Part shown: positions 27,601-35,336 of the stretch, in pieces
Position numbering within the stretch: position 1 is the first letter of the stretch
Layout of the letters: every line of letters starts with the position of its first letter
DNA from: Prolixibacteraceae bacterium
GTDB lineage: Bacteria; Bacteroidota; Bacteroidia; Bacteroidales; Prolixibacteraceae
Direction of reading: 5' to 3'
Length of the DNA: 64,000 nucleotides
Assembly: GCA_023229575.1 (NCBI GenBank)
Contig: JALNYZ010000002.1
Coordinates: 124,001 to 188,000 of the forward strand
The notes under the pieces: model-generated
The model's database searches: none
What the model saw: only the letters and a program-made list of their open reading frames with translations
What the model was told of the DNA's origin: nothing
Position numbers and translations under genes: made by a program

Positions 27601-27791
27601 CCGTTGCAATTTTAGGATTGATTCCGGCCTCGCTTTCTACCAACATTGGCTCAGATGTTCAGCGTCCACTGGCAACTGTAATTGTTTACGGTCTGGCTTT
27701 TGGGACAGTAATTACATTGTATGCCCTTCCAGCCTTGTATTACATGCTCGAAAAATGGTTTGAATCGAAACAACAGACGGATGAAATTTAA
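24699..27791 (+). CDS. Heavy-metal efflux RND pump, CusA/CzcA family
   Basis: Proton-driven inner-membrane pump exporting metal ions from periplasm or cytoplasm. The 1030 residues are the full family length with the 12-helix plan. Helix 4 carries the proton-relay triad D396, D402 and E409 (DFGIIVDG...MME), matching the CzcA pattern D402/D408/E415. The start MEKLLRLFIHRRLL and the PIDAYPDIADVTVQV motif mark the heavy-metal efflux (HME) branch. Whether it moves Cu/Ag or Zn/Co/Cd cannot be settled by eye. It overlaps the following channel gene by 11 nt. No regulator gene is adjacent. Confidence 0.95.
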   Translation: MEKLLRLFIHRRLLIATCFLLVSAFGVYSWFQLPIDAYPDIADVTVQVATQVPGLAAEEIEQQITIPLEKELNGLPGLQTMRSKNMFGISTIILVFKDGVDDYFARQRVQERINGAELPFGAVPGLNPLTSPTGEVCRYVIETASHSLREITDLQKWVIIPRLKQVTGVADVSNFGGITTQFQIEIDPKKLGKYDISLSDVIDRIGKNNANAGGSMIDRGDLSYVVRGIGLVKDLDDLGRIVVKTEHGLPIYLSDLGTLKYGNIERKGVLGYSDQKRNYSDGIQGIVQLLRYENPSEVLENVHQAIDELNNETLPKGVNIHVFMDRTQLVNATLNTVSHTLLFGILLVVTVLIIFLGSWRGALIVAVAIPLSLLIAFILMHATNIPANLLSLGAIDFGIIVDGSIVMMETILRKREENPDEPLHGDNIVKRAAEVGKPIFFSLLIIIMAYLPLFTFERIEKKMFTPMAFTVGYALLGALAVALLLIPGLTFWVYRKPQKVLHNPWLERLSNFYRKLVTRLVDKPGKVILPLSIIMGATVVLSLMVGKDFLPTLDEGSLWMQVQLPPGITLDKSKAMADTLRKHMMKFDEVSYAMTQVGRDDEGVDPFSTSHVECAVGLRPYSDWKNGKNKAMLVDEMSADLAKLPGYEIGFSQPIIDMVMDQIAGSHSDLAIKIYGENQQEARRIAEEVKGKIRLIQGAEDVSIEQEPPLPQLQIHADRAKIAEYGLNVSDVAELIEVAIGGKAISQVFIGNKVYDVICRYSEQFRDTPEKIGSLMLTSETGAKIPLSQIAEITTTIGPGIINRESNQRFVTVRVNLRGRDTSSFLKEANQVIEKNIIYDHNDFHFSWGGQFDNQQRAYGRLALIVPLSLALMFILLFWNFGNFRQAWLQIGMLPLAIFGGMLALNVFGMSFNVSSAVGFIALFGVFIQNGVLMISHINYLRKNGEMLKTAVIDGALQRFRPILMTSSVAILGLIPASLSTNIGSDVQRPLATVIVYGLAFGTVITLYALPALYYMLEKWFESKQQTDEI

Positions 27792-29085
27792 ATTGAATTT
27801 ACGCATGAGATCGTTATCCATTGCTTTAATTTTCCTGCTGACCGTCCTGAATTTATTTGGACAGTCAGCGGAGGGAGAGGGGGGTAAACAGCTCCCGCTC
27901 TCGTTGTCCGACTATCTGTCCAGGGTAAACAAAGGAAACCTGGGCTACATTGCCGAACAGTTTAATGTAAGTGTAGCAGAGGCTCAGCTAAAAGCAGCCA
28001 GGGTATTTCCTGATCCTGAAATTTCCATAGCTTACTCCAACAACGAAGATAAAACCATGCTGATGGGACAAGGAATCGATGCAGGGGTCAGTTATCCTTT
28101 CAGCCTGGGAAACAAGAGAGGGGCCAACGTTTCACTGGCCAGAAGCCAGAAGGAACTTGCACAGTCAGCCCTGGACGCCTATTTTCAAAATATGCGTGCG
28201 GAGGCTACCATCAGTTACTTTGCAGCAATCAGGCAAAAGAACCTGTTCCGCCTGCAAACAGACATTTACAATCGCCTTCGAAAACTGGCTGAGGCCGATA
28301 GTTTGCGCCTGAAAGTTGGGGCAATTAATGCTACGGATGCCCTGCAAACAACATTGGAAGCCCGGTCACAGAAAAATCAGGTATATCAGGCAGAAGCTGA
28401 TTTTCAAGCCTCGCTCACCCAGCTTGCGCAACTTCAGGGAAAGATATTTTCGGATACCCTGCTATTGCCATCTGGCGACTTTCCGCTTCAGCAAAAGGTA
28501 TTTAATCTTTCCAACCTGATCCAATCGGCACTCGAACGACGTTCCGATCTGCAGGTTGCCATTAGAAACAAGGAAATTTCGGAGAAACAGATTCGGCTCA
28601 TCCGGGCCAATCGGGCCTTTGAGTTTAGCCTGAATGCCGGATACGCCCACAGCACTGTGGTGAAGAATGAAATTGCTCCGGCCCCTGCATTTAATTCGTA
28701 CAGTGCAGGAATCACTATTCCATTGAAATTTTCAGGTTTAAACCGGGGAGAGTTACAGGCCGCAAAGAGTGCCGTCAGCCAGCGTGAAATTGTTTTCAGG
28801 GATACGCAACTTCAGATTACAAGTGAAGTGACACAAGCCTGGTTCGTGTTTAAAGCGCTTGAAAAGCAACTTCTTCATTATCAAACTGGATTGGTTGATG
28901 ACGCTGCAAAAATTTTGGAGGCACGTACTTATGCTTACCAGCGCGGAGAAACCGGATTGATTGATCTGCTGAATGCCCAGCATACGTTCAGCGATTTGCA
29001 GGTTGAATATTATGATACCCTTTATAAATACACCGAAGCGCTGGTTTCTCTCGAGAAAGCTGCCGGAATCTGGGATATTGGGTAA
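27781..29085 (+). CDS. Outer-membrane efflux channel, TolC/CusC-like
   Basis: Outer-membrane factor of the tripartite pump, 434 residues from ATG at 27781, which overlaps the pump stop codon by 11 nt; ATG at 27805 is an alternative giving a shorter signal peptide. Signal peptide, then two long OEP repeats rich in Ala/Gln/Leu heptads (KAARVFPDPEISIAYSNNED; LEARSQKNQVYQAEADFQA). YQRGETGLIDLLNAQ is the typical end of the second helical hairpin. The protein is close to the CzcC size. It ends the operon. Confidence 0.92.
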   Translation: MKFKLNLRMRSLSIALIFLLTVLNLFGQSAEGEGGKQLPLSLSDYLSRVNKGNLGYIAEQFNVSVAEAQLKAARVFPDPEISIAYSNNEDKTMLMGQGIDAGVSYPFSLGNKRGANVSLARSQKELAQSALDAYFQNMRAEATISYFAAIRQKNLFRLQTDIYNRLRKLAEADSLRLKVGAINATDALQTTLEARSQKNQVYQAEADFQASLTQLAQLQGKIFSDTLLLPSGDFPLQQKVFNLSNLIQSALERRSDLQVAIRNKEISEKQIRLIRANRAFEFSLNAGYAHSTVVKNEIAPAPAFNSYSAGITIPLKFSGLNRGELQAAKSAVSQREIVFRDTQLQITSEVTQAWFVFKALEKQLLHYQTGLVDDAAKILEARTYAYQRGETGLIDLLNAQHTFSDLQVEYYDTLYKYTEALVSLEKAAGIWDIG

Positions 29086-29194
29086 GGGAAGAATGGCTTT
29101 CACTATCAGAAAAAGCTTTGGTTAATTTTGATAAAAAAGGCAAGATTTACCAAAAGATTGGTTAGTTCAGCGATACCTGAAAAAACATCTCACG

Positions 29195-29614
29195 TGTACC
29201 TACACCGTTCGCGATAGTTGGCGGAATACTTGCATTACTTACCAGGAATATCAATATCAGCATTTCAGCTGGTGTTGGATTTGTCTCATTGTCTGGAGTT
29301 TGCGTAATGGCTGGTGTATTGTGGGTCAGCTATCTCAACAAACTTTAGGAAAGGAAATCCATGACAGTAAAGAAATTGTATACAAAGGCTCCATTGTTCA
29401 ATTCAGACCAATCTTTCTGGTCATGCTGATTGCCATCACTGGGTTGATTCCCGCCGCGCTTAACTCCGGAGTCGGTTCTGATGTGCAGAGACCGCTGGCA
29501 ACGGTTATTGTGGGCGGGTTGACTTCATCGCTGTTATTGACTGCCTTTGTCACGCCTGCCCTGTAGTATTTATTGCACCGAAGAAGGGAAGGGGAGGGCA
29601 AAATTGACGAATGA
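29195..29614 (+). pseudogene. C-terminal remnant of a second HME-RND pump
   Basis: The sequence restarts as a pump C-terminus: PFAIVGGILALL, ISISAGVGFVSLSGVCVMAGVLW and SYLNKL, then a TAG, a frame change, then SIVQFRPIFLVMLIAITGLIPAALNSGVGSDVQRPLATVIVGG, then a second TAG (29564-29566) where a Tyr codon is expected before YLLHRRR, ending at a TGA (29612-29614). The intact pump upstream has the same motifs (SAVGFIALFGVF, LRRFRPILMT-type, IGSDVQRPLATVIV), but the remnant differs enough to be a separate paralogue rather than a recent duplicate. Broken and truncated at the N-terminus; not functional. Confidence 0.85.
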
Positions 29615-30078
29615 TTTGGGTATTGGTTAGACCCAGCCTGCGCGGATTTGCAATTAGGGGTGTTCGAAAGAATAATTGATCGTGTAAATTTGGATTGCTG
29701 ATAGAACCTTTTGCTGCATCTGAGTAGTTGTGTGGCATTGGGGATGAAGCCGCCCAACCGGTAGGCTCTGCTGTTACTCTTAAGATAGTTTCATCAAGAA
29801 AGAGCTTAATAAACGGCAGGGTCATGATTTGTTCAACCTTATTTTTGAAGGCAACCTTAGTAGAAAGATAACCCAACTACCTGATCTAAACCTTATTACC
29901 TTATTTCTAATACTATAACTGTAGCATCCATGGGCTAATTCAAAATGCACCAAATAATAAGGTAATAAGGTTAATTCAATCAACTATCTCTTTCTATTAA
30001 GGTTAAAAGCTTGAAAAATAAGGTTTTCAAAGTTATTAACCGGATAAAAAAACAAATTACCGAAACGGGTTGCCCGGT
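29615..30078. other. Gene-free AT-rich stretch beside the accessory cluster
   Basis: I see no credible gene in these 460 bases; the open frames here lack any family motif. At 29642-29654 a GCGGATTTGCAAT word resembles half of the palindrome at 31744-31766. The rest contains repeated AAGGTAATAAGG words (29890-30040). It probably consists of eroded DNA between the pump remnant and the broken DUF1016 gene. Confidence 0.5.
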
Positions 30079-30107
30079 CAATTGTGTCCGCACCGCGGAC
30101 GTAATTG
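30079..30107. repeat. 29-bp palindromic repeat, copy outside the gene
   Basis: A near-palindrome centred on GTCCGCACCGCGGAC, flanked by CAATT and AATTG. It matches the copy at 30311-30339 at 27 of 29 positions. It lies immediately beyond the last stop of the broken DUF1016 gene and, read leftwards, would again encode ITSAVRTQL. Confidence 0.8.
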
Positions 30108-30108
30108 A

Positions 30109-30622
30109 TTATGCCTGTTTATCGCTCAGCGTTCTTATCTCTTCAAATTGAAATTCTTTTCTAAGTTCTTCCAGCAGTTAGGCCTCTGAAGGCAGGTAGA
30201 GTTGATACTGGTTCACGACCGGTCCAGCAATTTCTCACTGCTTCAAGCTCGTAATTTTCTCTCTTTTCATTGCCTTCAATCGAGATAAGCATCTTATATT
30301 GAGACCAATTCAATTGCGTCCGCACTGCGGACGTAATTGGAAATTCACGATAGAATTGACGGCATCGTTCCAATTGACGAAACGAAAAACCGCTACCAAA
30401 CTCCGGTTCAATCTCTTTGGCCAGATTCCGGATTAAATAGGTACCGTAATCCGCCCGTTCTTTTCCAAGTTGCTCTTCGTTAAAAATTCGTTCACCCAAT
30501 TTCCAGTACATCTGTACCCGATAGAACTCCACACTGCGAACAGCCTGTGTTTTGGCTTGTCCAATGATCGTTTTAATATCCTGAACAAACGAACCCGAAA
30601 TGATTTGATTATACTTGTCCAT
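30109..30622 (-). pseudogene. Broken DUF1016 (YhcG-type PD-(D/E)XK nuclease) gene
   Basis: Residues 1 to about 135 are a normal DUF1016 N-terminal domain: IIGQAKTQAVRSVEFYRVQMYWKLG, the GSGFSFRQLERCRQFYREFP and RTQLNWSQYKMLISI segments, then NCWTGRE. At that point the frame fails: the first frame ends at a stop after RGLTAGRT, while the next frame reads NQYQLYLPSEA, a stop, LLEELRKEFQFEEIRTLSDKQA, which is the usual C-terminus. So the nuclease domain has been deleted and the ends joined out of frame. Family members often sit in restriction or defence neighbourhoods. The remaining 153-residue frame could be made but would lack the catalytic domain. Confidence 0.8.
30311..30339. repeat. 29-bp palindromic repeat, copy inside DUF1016 frame
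   Basis: Second copy of the palindrome at 30079-30107, here centred on GTCCGCACTGCGGAC. It falls in frame within the DUF1016 N-terminal domain and encodes the ITSAVRTQL part of REFPITSAVRTQLNWSQ. This is the position where, from my knowledge of the family, proteins vary in length between the FP and LSWSHY motifs. Confidence 0.8.
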
Positions 30623-30647
30623 AGCTCAAGCCTCGGTTTGGATAAAA

Positions 30648-31703
30648 TTATTTTGTCTTTGGCGATAGCTGTGAAATCTTTTTCAACGATTTATCAAAGT
30701 CACTTTCCATCAATTTATCCTGTGCAATGCGATATTTTTCAAATTCACTTTCTGCAAGCGCCAAAGCCACTTCGTGTGAAACTTTGCCCTGATGTTTTAA
30801 AACGGCTTCTTCGTTGAACTGAAGGAAAGCATCAAGCTTTGTTATCCAATCTTTCATATACATCACTACCCCTTTAAGCGCCTGGCTTTCCGCAAAGTCC
30901 AGATACATTACAACAATTCTGTTTAATCCGTCCAATTCTTTTTCGTTCAAATAATTTTTTGCAATACCTATATCTGTTTTCCTGATGCTTCCTTTTGGTG
31001 CATTCTTCCAGGTTGTCAAACCCATATTTTCTTTGGAGCTGTCCACTCTTGCTGCAATCAGTTCGGCTGCTGTCTGGCCTGTTATTGCCCAATGCAATTT
31101 GTTTTGAACCGTTGCAAAAAAATCTTTTGTAGCTTGTGTTTCTACATTATAGTCGGCACTGCATTGGGTGTAGATATCGGTTACTTTTTGATAGAACCTG
31201 CGTTCGCTGCTGCGTATGTCACGGATACGGGCAAGTTGTTCTTCAAAATAATCTTTACCGAAAATGTTGTTGGGATTTTTCAGCCGTTCATCATCCATTG
31301 TAAAACCTTTGATGATGTATTCCTTCAACCGTTCTGTTGCCCAAATGCGGAATGCCGTTGCCTGACTGCTGTTTACACGATAGCCAACAGAAATGATTGC
31401 ATCAAGATTGTAGTATTTAACTTTTATTTCCTGTGTTTTTCCTTCTATTGCACCGTGTTGAGTGGTATGTTCCAAAATGGAACTAACCACTTCTTCCTCC
31501 AGTTCTCCTGTTTCAAAAATATTTTTAAGGTGCTTGGTAACGGCTGGTCTTTGCACCCCAAAAAGTTCTGCAATTTTTTGTTGTGTAAGCCAGATGGTTT
31601 CGTCCTGTAAATAAATTTCTACTTTCACTTTGCCATTTGGTGTAGTGTAAAGTAGGATTTCATTGAAACCTTCGGTTGCTGTATTTTTTTTTTTCTTCTT
31701 CAT
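30648..31703 (-). CDS. RhuM-family protein
   Basis: 351-residue protein of the RhuM family, known from a Salmonella pathogenicity island and common in accessory islands beside restriction systems; its biochemical role is not established. The N-terminal part (about 10-110) has the typical VEIYLQDETIWLTQQKIAELFGVQRPAVTKHLKNIF segment, a helix-turn-helix-like region, followed by KVKYYNLDAIISVGYRVNSSQATAFRIWA, also diagnostic. The C-terminal half (KDFFATVQNKLHWAITGQTAAELI; MYMKDWITKLDAFLQ) is intact, so the gene looks whole. It lies 25 nt upstream of the broken DUF1016 gene on the same strand. Confidence 0.9.
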   Translation of the reverse strand: MKKKKKNTATEGFNEILLYTTPNGKVKVEIYLQDETIWLTQQKIAELFGVQRPAVTKHLKNIFETGELEEEVVSSILEHTTQHGAIEGKTQEIKVKYYNLDAIISVGYRVNSSQATAFRIWATERLKEYIIKGFTMDDERLKNPNNIFGKDYFEEQLARIRDIRSSERRFYQKVTDIYTQCSADYNVETQATKDFFATVQNKLHWAITGQTAAELIAARVDSSKENMGLTTWKNAPKGSIRKTDIGIAKNYLNEKELDGLNRIVVMYLDFAESQALKGVVMYMKDWITKLDAFLQFNEEAVLKHQGKVSHEVALALAESEFEKYRIAQDKLMESDFDKSLKKISQLSPKTK

Positions 31704-31743
31704 TGTAAATTATACATTATCAATTACTTTCACTTTCCCAGCT

Positions 31744-31791
31744 GGTGCAGATTTGCAATCTGCACCTATTAACTGTGGATCTGTGATCCGC
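31744..31791. repeat. Two REP-like palindromes upstream of rhuM
   Basis: 31744-31766 is a perfect inverted repeat, GGTGCAGATT, TGC, AATCTGCACC. 31775-31791 is a second, related hairpin, GTGGATC, TGT, GATCCGC (7 pairs, one G-T). Short GC-box palindromes of this kind are spread through many Bacteroidota genomes. They lie in the 31704-31914 gap, which holds no gene. Confidence 0.7.
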
Positions 31792-31914
31792 TCAAAGAGC
31801 TTAACTAAAACTATTTCAACCAGACCTTTATCTTAGGAATAATACCGCTCTGAGTGGATTTATTCCTAACTAATTGGGAGAGTAAGACAAACTGCATGAG
31901 ATTGGAAACTTATA

Positions 31915-32838
31915 CTAACTCACTTTTGCCCCATTTCCCAATTTATCCTTCTCTCTTCTGAACGGGGGAAAAAATACCCAATAGATACCACCCAATGAGG
32001 AAAAGGCAGACATTAGATAAAACATAAAACTGAGAGCGATGGAAAGCTCATAGTCAAGATGCAGAAACTGTGCACCCCAAAGAAATACCGTCTCCCTGGC
32101 ACCGAATCCACCAATGGTTATTGGTACCGCTGTTGCGATGGCAGAAAAGAAGAAAAGAAACAGATATTCAGAAATATTGTCTAACTGATGAAATGCATTC
32201 AAAATAAACAATGCGGAGAGTAATTGCATTAGCTGCAATATCATCGACCAACCGAATAAACCTGCGTGTATGGGCGCAAAGCTCTTCAGGAAGAACAGTA
32301 AGACGTAATAATAAAGCAGGTAGAGGAAAGGTATACCCAACCAACCTATCCAACCAATCTTGAACTCATCTCCGGAAATATAGTAAAGCACAATGGTAAT
32401 CATACCGATGGCCACCAGTCCGGCAATCCGGTTGACCAACATTGCACCGACGTTTTTTTTGACTCCGTTTTGCCGGTATTTGTTGACGAGATAAACCTTG
32501 ATCCCGTCACCACCAATTCCGCTTGGAAGGAAAAGGTTGTAAAACAGTCCCAGCCAGAACAATTTGAGATTCAGTAGCGGGGTTAGGTGGGCTCCCGTAC
32601 TTCTGAAAGAGAGATTCTGCCGGAATCCGGATATTACAAACGACCCATTTAAAAACAGGAAAGCAACCAATAGAAGCCACCAATTCGCATGCGAAAAGAC
32701 GTTTAAAACCTCCTTAAACGAAATCTCGTGGAGTACATATGCAATAGCTGCCGCAGTGACAACAAACTTTAGAAAATTGAGGAGATACTTTTTTACCTTT
32801 TCAGACACGCAATTCAATTTAGTTCGAACAGGCACCAA
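31915..32838 (-). CDS. Flippase-like integral membrane protein (UPF0104/AglD2 type)
   Basis: 307-residue polytopic inner-membrane protein of the family containing the lysylphosphatidylglycerol synthase membrane domain and AglD-like proteins (flippase-like domain). Seven or eight helices are seen, with the family blocks FWLGLFYNLFLPSGIGGDGIKVYLV, VGAMLVNRIAGLVA and VPITIGGFGARETVFLWGAQFL. The start is uncertain: TTG at 32838 gives the full frame and GTG at 32808 is equally plausible. It follows the NagX-like gene by 12 nt and probably shares its transcript. Role inferred only: lipid-linked substrate transfer across the inner membrane. Confidence 0.82.
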   Translation of the reverse strand: MVPVRTKLNCVSEKVKKYLLNFLKFVVTAAAIAYVLHEISFKEVLNVFSHANWWLLLVAFLFLNGSFVISGFRQNLSFRSTGAHLTPLLNLKLFWLGLFYNLFLPSGIGGDGIKVYLVNKYRQNGVKKNVGAMLVNRIAGLVAIGMITIVLYYISGDEFKIGWIGWLGIPFLYLLYYYVLLFFLKSFAPIHAGLFGWSMILQLMQLLSALFILNAFHQLDNISEYLFLFFFSAIATAVPITIGGFGARETVFLWGAQFLHLDYELSIALSFMFYLMSAFSSLGGIYWVFFPPFRREKDKLGNGAKVS

Positions 32839-32850
32839 AAATACAATTTA

Positions 32851-33960
32851 TCAGACTCGTATAAAAATCTTTTGTTTGTACAGAAAATAGCAGATGTACC
32901 ACAAGGTAAACCATACCAAAGTAGAGACAACTATCTCAATGCCAAGTTTTCCGCTCCATGTGAAAAAAAGAGGAACGAATGGTTTGTATATTTTGGAAAT
33001 CAATTCATTGCCACCGATGTGCGCAAACAGATAAATGAAAAGCGGATTCATTCCGACAATCGCGAAAAACTTTGTTCCGCGCCTGAATTTCAAAATATCG
33101 ATCATCCAATAGCTGACGGCGAGCCCGATCATGGCAAACCCTCCGCTGGCAATAACAAAGGAAGGGGTACAAATTCTCTTGATAATCGGAACCCATGGAT
33201 CAAGGGCAAAACCGATGGCCACACCGATGATACCGGCTACAAGCATGGTCTTTACTTTTTTGGCGGGTGTCCAATCATTCATCAAAATCATTCCGGCAAT
33301 TACTCCCCAAATGGTATGGGCCGTGGTTGGGATTGCATTGATGGCTACCCAGTGTCCTCCGTTCATCCCTCCAAGAAGTGTTACATCAAACCAGGTACCA
33401 AAATTGTGGTCTGCCACATAGGGCTGGTTGTACCCTTCAACAGGCCAGAACTGATAGAGCAAGTAAGAAAGCAATATCATGGCAAAGGATACCAAAAGCT
33501 GCCATTTTACGGCCTTTCTCATGACCAGGAAGGCGATCAGATAGGTAACGGAGAGTTGTGCCAATACATTGGTCATTCGGAAACCAATCTTACCAGGACC
33601 AATACAATAAAGCGCCCAACCCAGGAAAAGCAGCCAGAATGATCTTTTCAAAGCGAAACGAAAAGTCGTATTCCAGCTATCCCCCCTGTTCCAGCGTCGG
33701 GTAAAAGAAAATGGCATCGAAACCCCAACAATAAACATGAAGAAGGGCTGAATAAGGTCCCAGAAGTGCAATCCGTTCCACGGATGATGACTCAATTGGG
33801 TTCCTATGAATGACACAATTGTCCCATCAAAATATGGATTGGTCAGATTGCCAAAAAGTTCAGAAAATTCGCCAATAAGCAGGAACATGGTTATTCCCCT
33901 GAAAAAATCAATGGAGAGAATTCTTTCATTCTCGGAAGAAAGTTGCGTGGAGTTTGTCAT
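32851..33960 (-). CDS. NagX/HGSNAT-like membrane acetyltransferase (DUF5009)
   Basis: 369-residue protein with about ten membrane helices. RILSIDFFRGITMFLLIG at the start, the histidine-containing loop SHHPWNGLHFWDLIQPFFMFIVGVSMPFS (the region that holds the catalytic His in the heparan-alpha-glucosaminide acetyltransferase family) and the final GMNPLFIYLFAH are family marks. These proteins are thought to acetylate amino sugars across the inner membrane and often accompany amino-sugar use genes; none lie next to it here. Long open frames on the opposite strand are shadows. Confidence 0.85.
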   Translation of the reverse strand: MTNSTQLSSENERILSIDFFRGITMFLLIGEFSELFGNLTNPYFDGTIVSFIGTQLSHHPWNGLHFWDLIQPFFMFIVGVSMPFSFTRRWNRGDSWNTTFRFALKRSFWLLFLGWALYCIGPGKIGFRMTNVLAQLSVTYLIAFLVMRKAVKWQLLVSFAMILLSYLLYQFWPVEGYNQPYVADHNFGTWFDVTLLGGMNGGHWVAINAIPTTAHTIWGVIAGMILMNDWTPAKKVKTMLVAGIIGVAIGFALDPWVPIIKRICTPSFVIASGGFAMIGLAVSYWMIDILKFRRGTKFFAIVGMNPLFIYLFAHIGGNELISKIYKPFVPLFFTWSGKLGIEIVVSTLVWFTLWYICYFLYKQKIFIRV

Positions 33961-34039
33961 CCTTTAGTCAGTTGGTGTAGTTGTAATCATCGTTAGAGAA
34001 GACCAAATTTATGTTTTATTTTGTTAATCTCACTGATCT

Positions 34040-34747
34040 TTAATCGCGTTCAAACAACGATTTGTCGGCCCCGCAGATGGGACAAGTCCAATCATCAGGC
34101 AAATCCTCAAATTTGGTGCCCGGTTCTATGCCGGAAATGGGATCGCCCTTCTCAGATTCGTAGGTGTAATGACAAAGCTGACATTGCCATAGCTCATTTT
34201 CAAATACCTTTTGCAGAATTTCACCTTTGATTTGCGACTTTTCAACATAGGTAGGGGCATTTTTCGGGGAGAATCCTTTCATCACCTCGCGGTAATAATT
34301 GTAGGTCAATGGTTTGATATCCAGATTTATTAAATCAGAGGCAATGGCTTCTCCAATGAAAAGAAGGTGGGTTCCTACATCGAAGGTATCCGTTATTTTA
34401 CAGTCGAACCATGCCACACAAGAGTCTGTAACAATCGGTGATCCTGTTTCGCCAATAAAATAGTTTACTCCCCTGAATTTATCGATCTCCTTGCCGCTTC
34501 TGTATCCAAAATCCCCGATCAAACCGGTTGACGCCTGCTCTCCCAATACCGAGAAGGCAAAAGCGCCACTTTTTTTCATGATTTCGGAGGTGAAATTATC
34601 TTTGTTGCAACTGATTCCAAACTTTGGAGGATTAGCGGTTACCTGAAAAACGGTATTGGCAATATAGCCGGCTTTGGTATCCTGAAACTTCGAAGATACC
34701 ATATAGAGTCCATAAGAAACCTTAAAAAATGTCTCAAAATTTATCAT
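34040..34747 (-). CDS. Flavin reductase-rubredoxin fusion protein
   Basis: 235 residues with two domains. Residues 1 to about 165 form an FMN-binding flavin-reductase domain (YGLYMVSSKFQDTKAGYIANTVFQVT; STGLIGDFGYRSG). Residues 187-235 are a complete rubredoxin with iron ligands C189, C192, C222 and C225, and the usual GDPISGIEPGTKFEDLPDDW core. This equals the layout of the high-molecular-weight rubredoxin (Hrb) of Moorella, which passes electrons from NAD(P)H to the flavodiiron protein FprA for O2 or NO reduction. No flavodiiron gene is adjacent. It suggests an anaerobic or microaerobic lifestyle. Confidence 0.9.
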   Translation of the reverse strand: MINFETFFKVSYGLYMVSSKFQDTKAGYIANTVFQVTANPPKFGISCNKDNFTSEIMKKSGAFAFSVLGEQASTGLIGDFGYRSGKEIDKFRGVNYFIGETGSPIVTDSCVAWFDCKITDTFDVGTHLLFIGEAIASDLINLDIKPLTYNYYREVMKGFSPKNAPTYVEKSQIKGEILQKVFENELWQCQLCHYTYESEKGDPISGIEPGTKFEDLPDDWTCPICGADKSLFERD

Positions 34748-34871
34748 AATTTGCTTGTTTTCTCATTAACACAACAGTCGCTGGATTTAAATATGCAATT
34801 TTGTCTAAATTCAATAATCGTTGGGATATTTGCTTATAATCTTATTTTATTTTGTATTCCAAGTATGACTG

Positions 34872-35336
34872 TTATTTTGATGGGGATAAGGTGGGCTTTG
34901 AGATTAAAACTATCCAGGTATGAGCCATTAAATCAGAAACAACGCCAACATTGAGCGTATAATTGTATCCGGTTTTTTTATCTCCGATATTAATTTTTGA
35001 CGATCCACTTTCTCTCGGATAAATTAGGATATTTCCAGTCAGCTTACCATAATTTGGAAATACCCCAGATAATTTAGCGACTTTTTCATTACTTGAGGTT
35101 ACTTCTAAAGTTTTTCCAAATTTTCTTGGAGTACCAGGATCAATATTAATTTCGAATTTCAATTCAGGAGGTATATCACCACTGCCACTAATAGTTTTTG
35201 GTAAAACATCATAGTCATATTGTCCGCGAATTTCTCCAAAAAAGCGGGGATATGTAATCGTGCAACTTGTAAAAAGACAAAAAATAAAGGAAATTAGGGC
35301 GCACTTTTTTGCGCTCAATAAACGATCTTTTTTCAT
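34872..35336 (-). CDS. Small lipoprotein with Ig-like segment, unknown function
   Basis: 154 residues from ATG at 35336, which has GGAG at a good distance upstream; the longer frame to 35399 is not needed. Lipoprotein signal with Cys about 25 (FCLFTSCTITYP). The body (LKFEINIDPG; KTLEVTSSNEKVAKLSG; GSSKINIGDKKTGYNYTLNVGVV) has the strand pattern of a Big_2-like Ig domain. I do not recognise a specific family. It is isolated, with a gap on each side. Confidence 0.6.
   Translation of the reverse strand: MKKDRLLSAKKCALISFIFCLFTSCTITYPRFFGEIRGQYDYDVLPKTISGSGDIPPELKFEINIDPGTPRKFGKTLEVTSSNEKVAKLSGVFPNYGKLTGNILIYPRESGSSKINIGDKKTGYNYTLNVGVVSDLMAHTWIVLISKPTLSPSK

Noticed and set aside
29550..29876. 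108-codon leftward open frame in the accessory gap
   Set aside because: Overlaps the pump remnant, has no domain or signal, and sits in eroded sequence.
32872..33642. 256-codon rightward open frame
   Set aside because: Lies wholly opposite the NagX-like gene, has no recognisable domain, and is a shadow of that gene.
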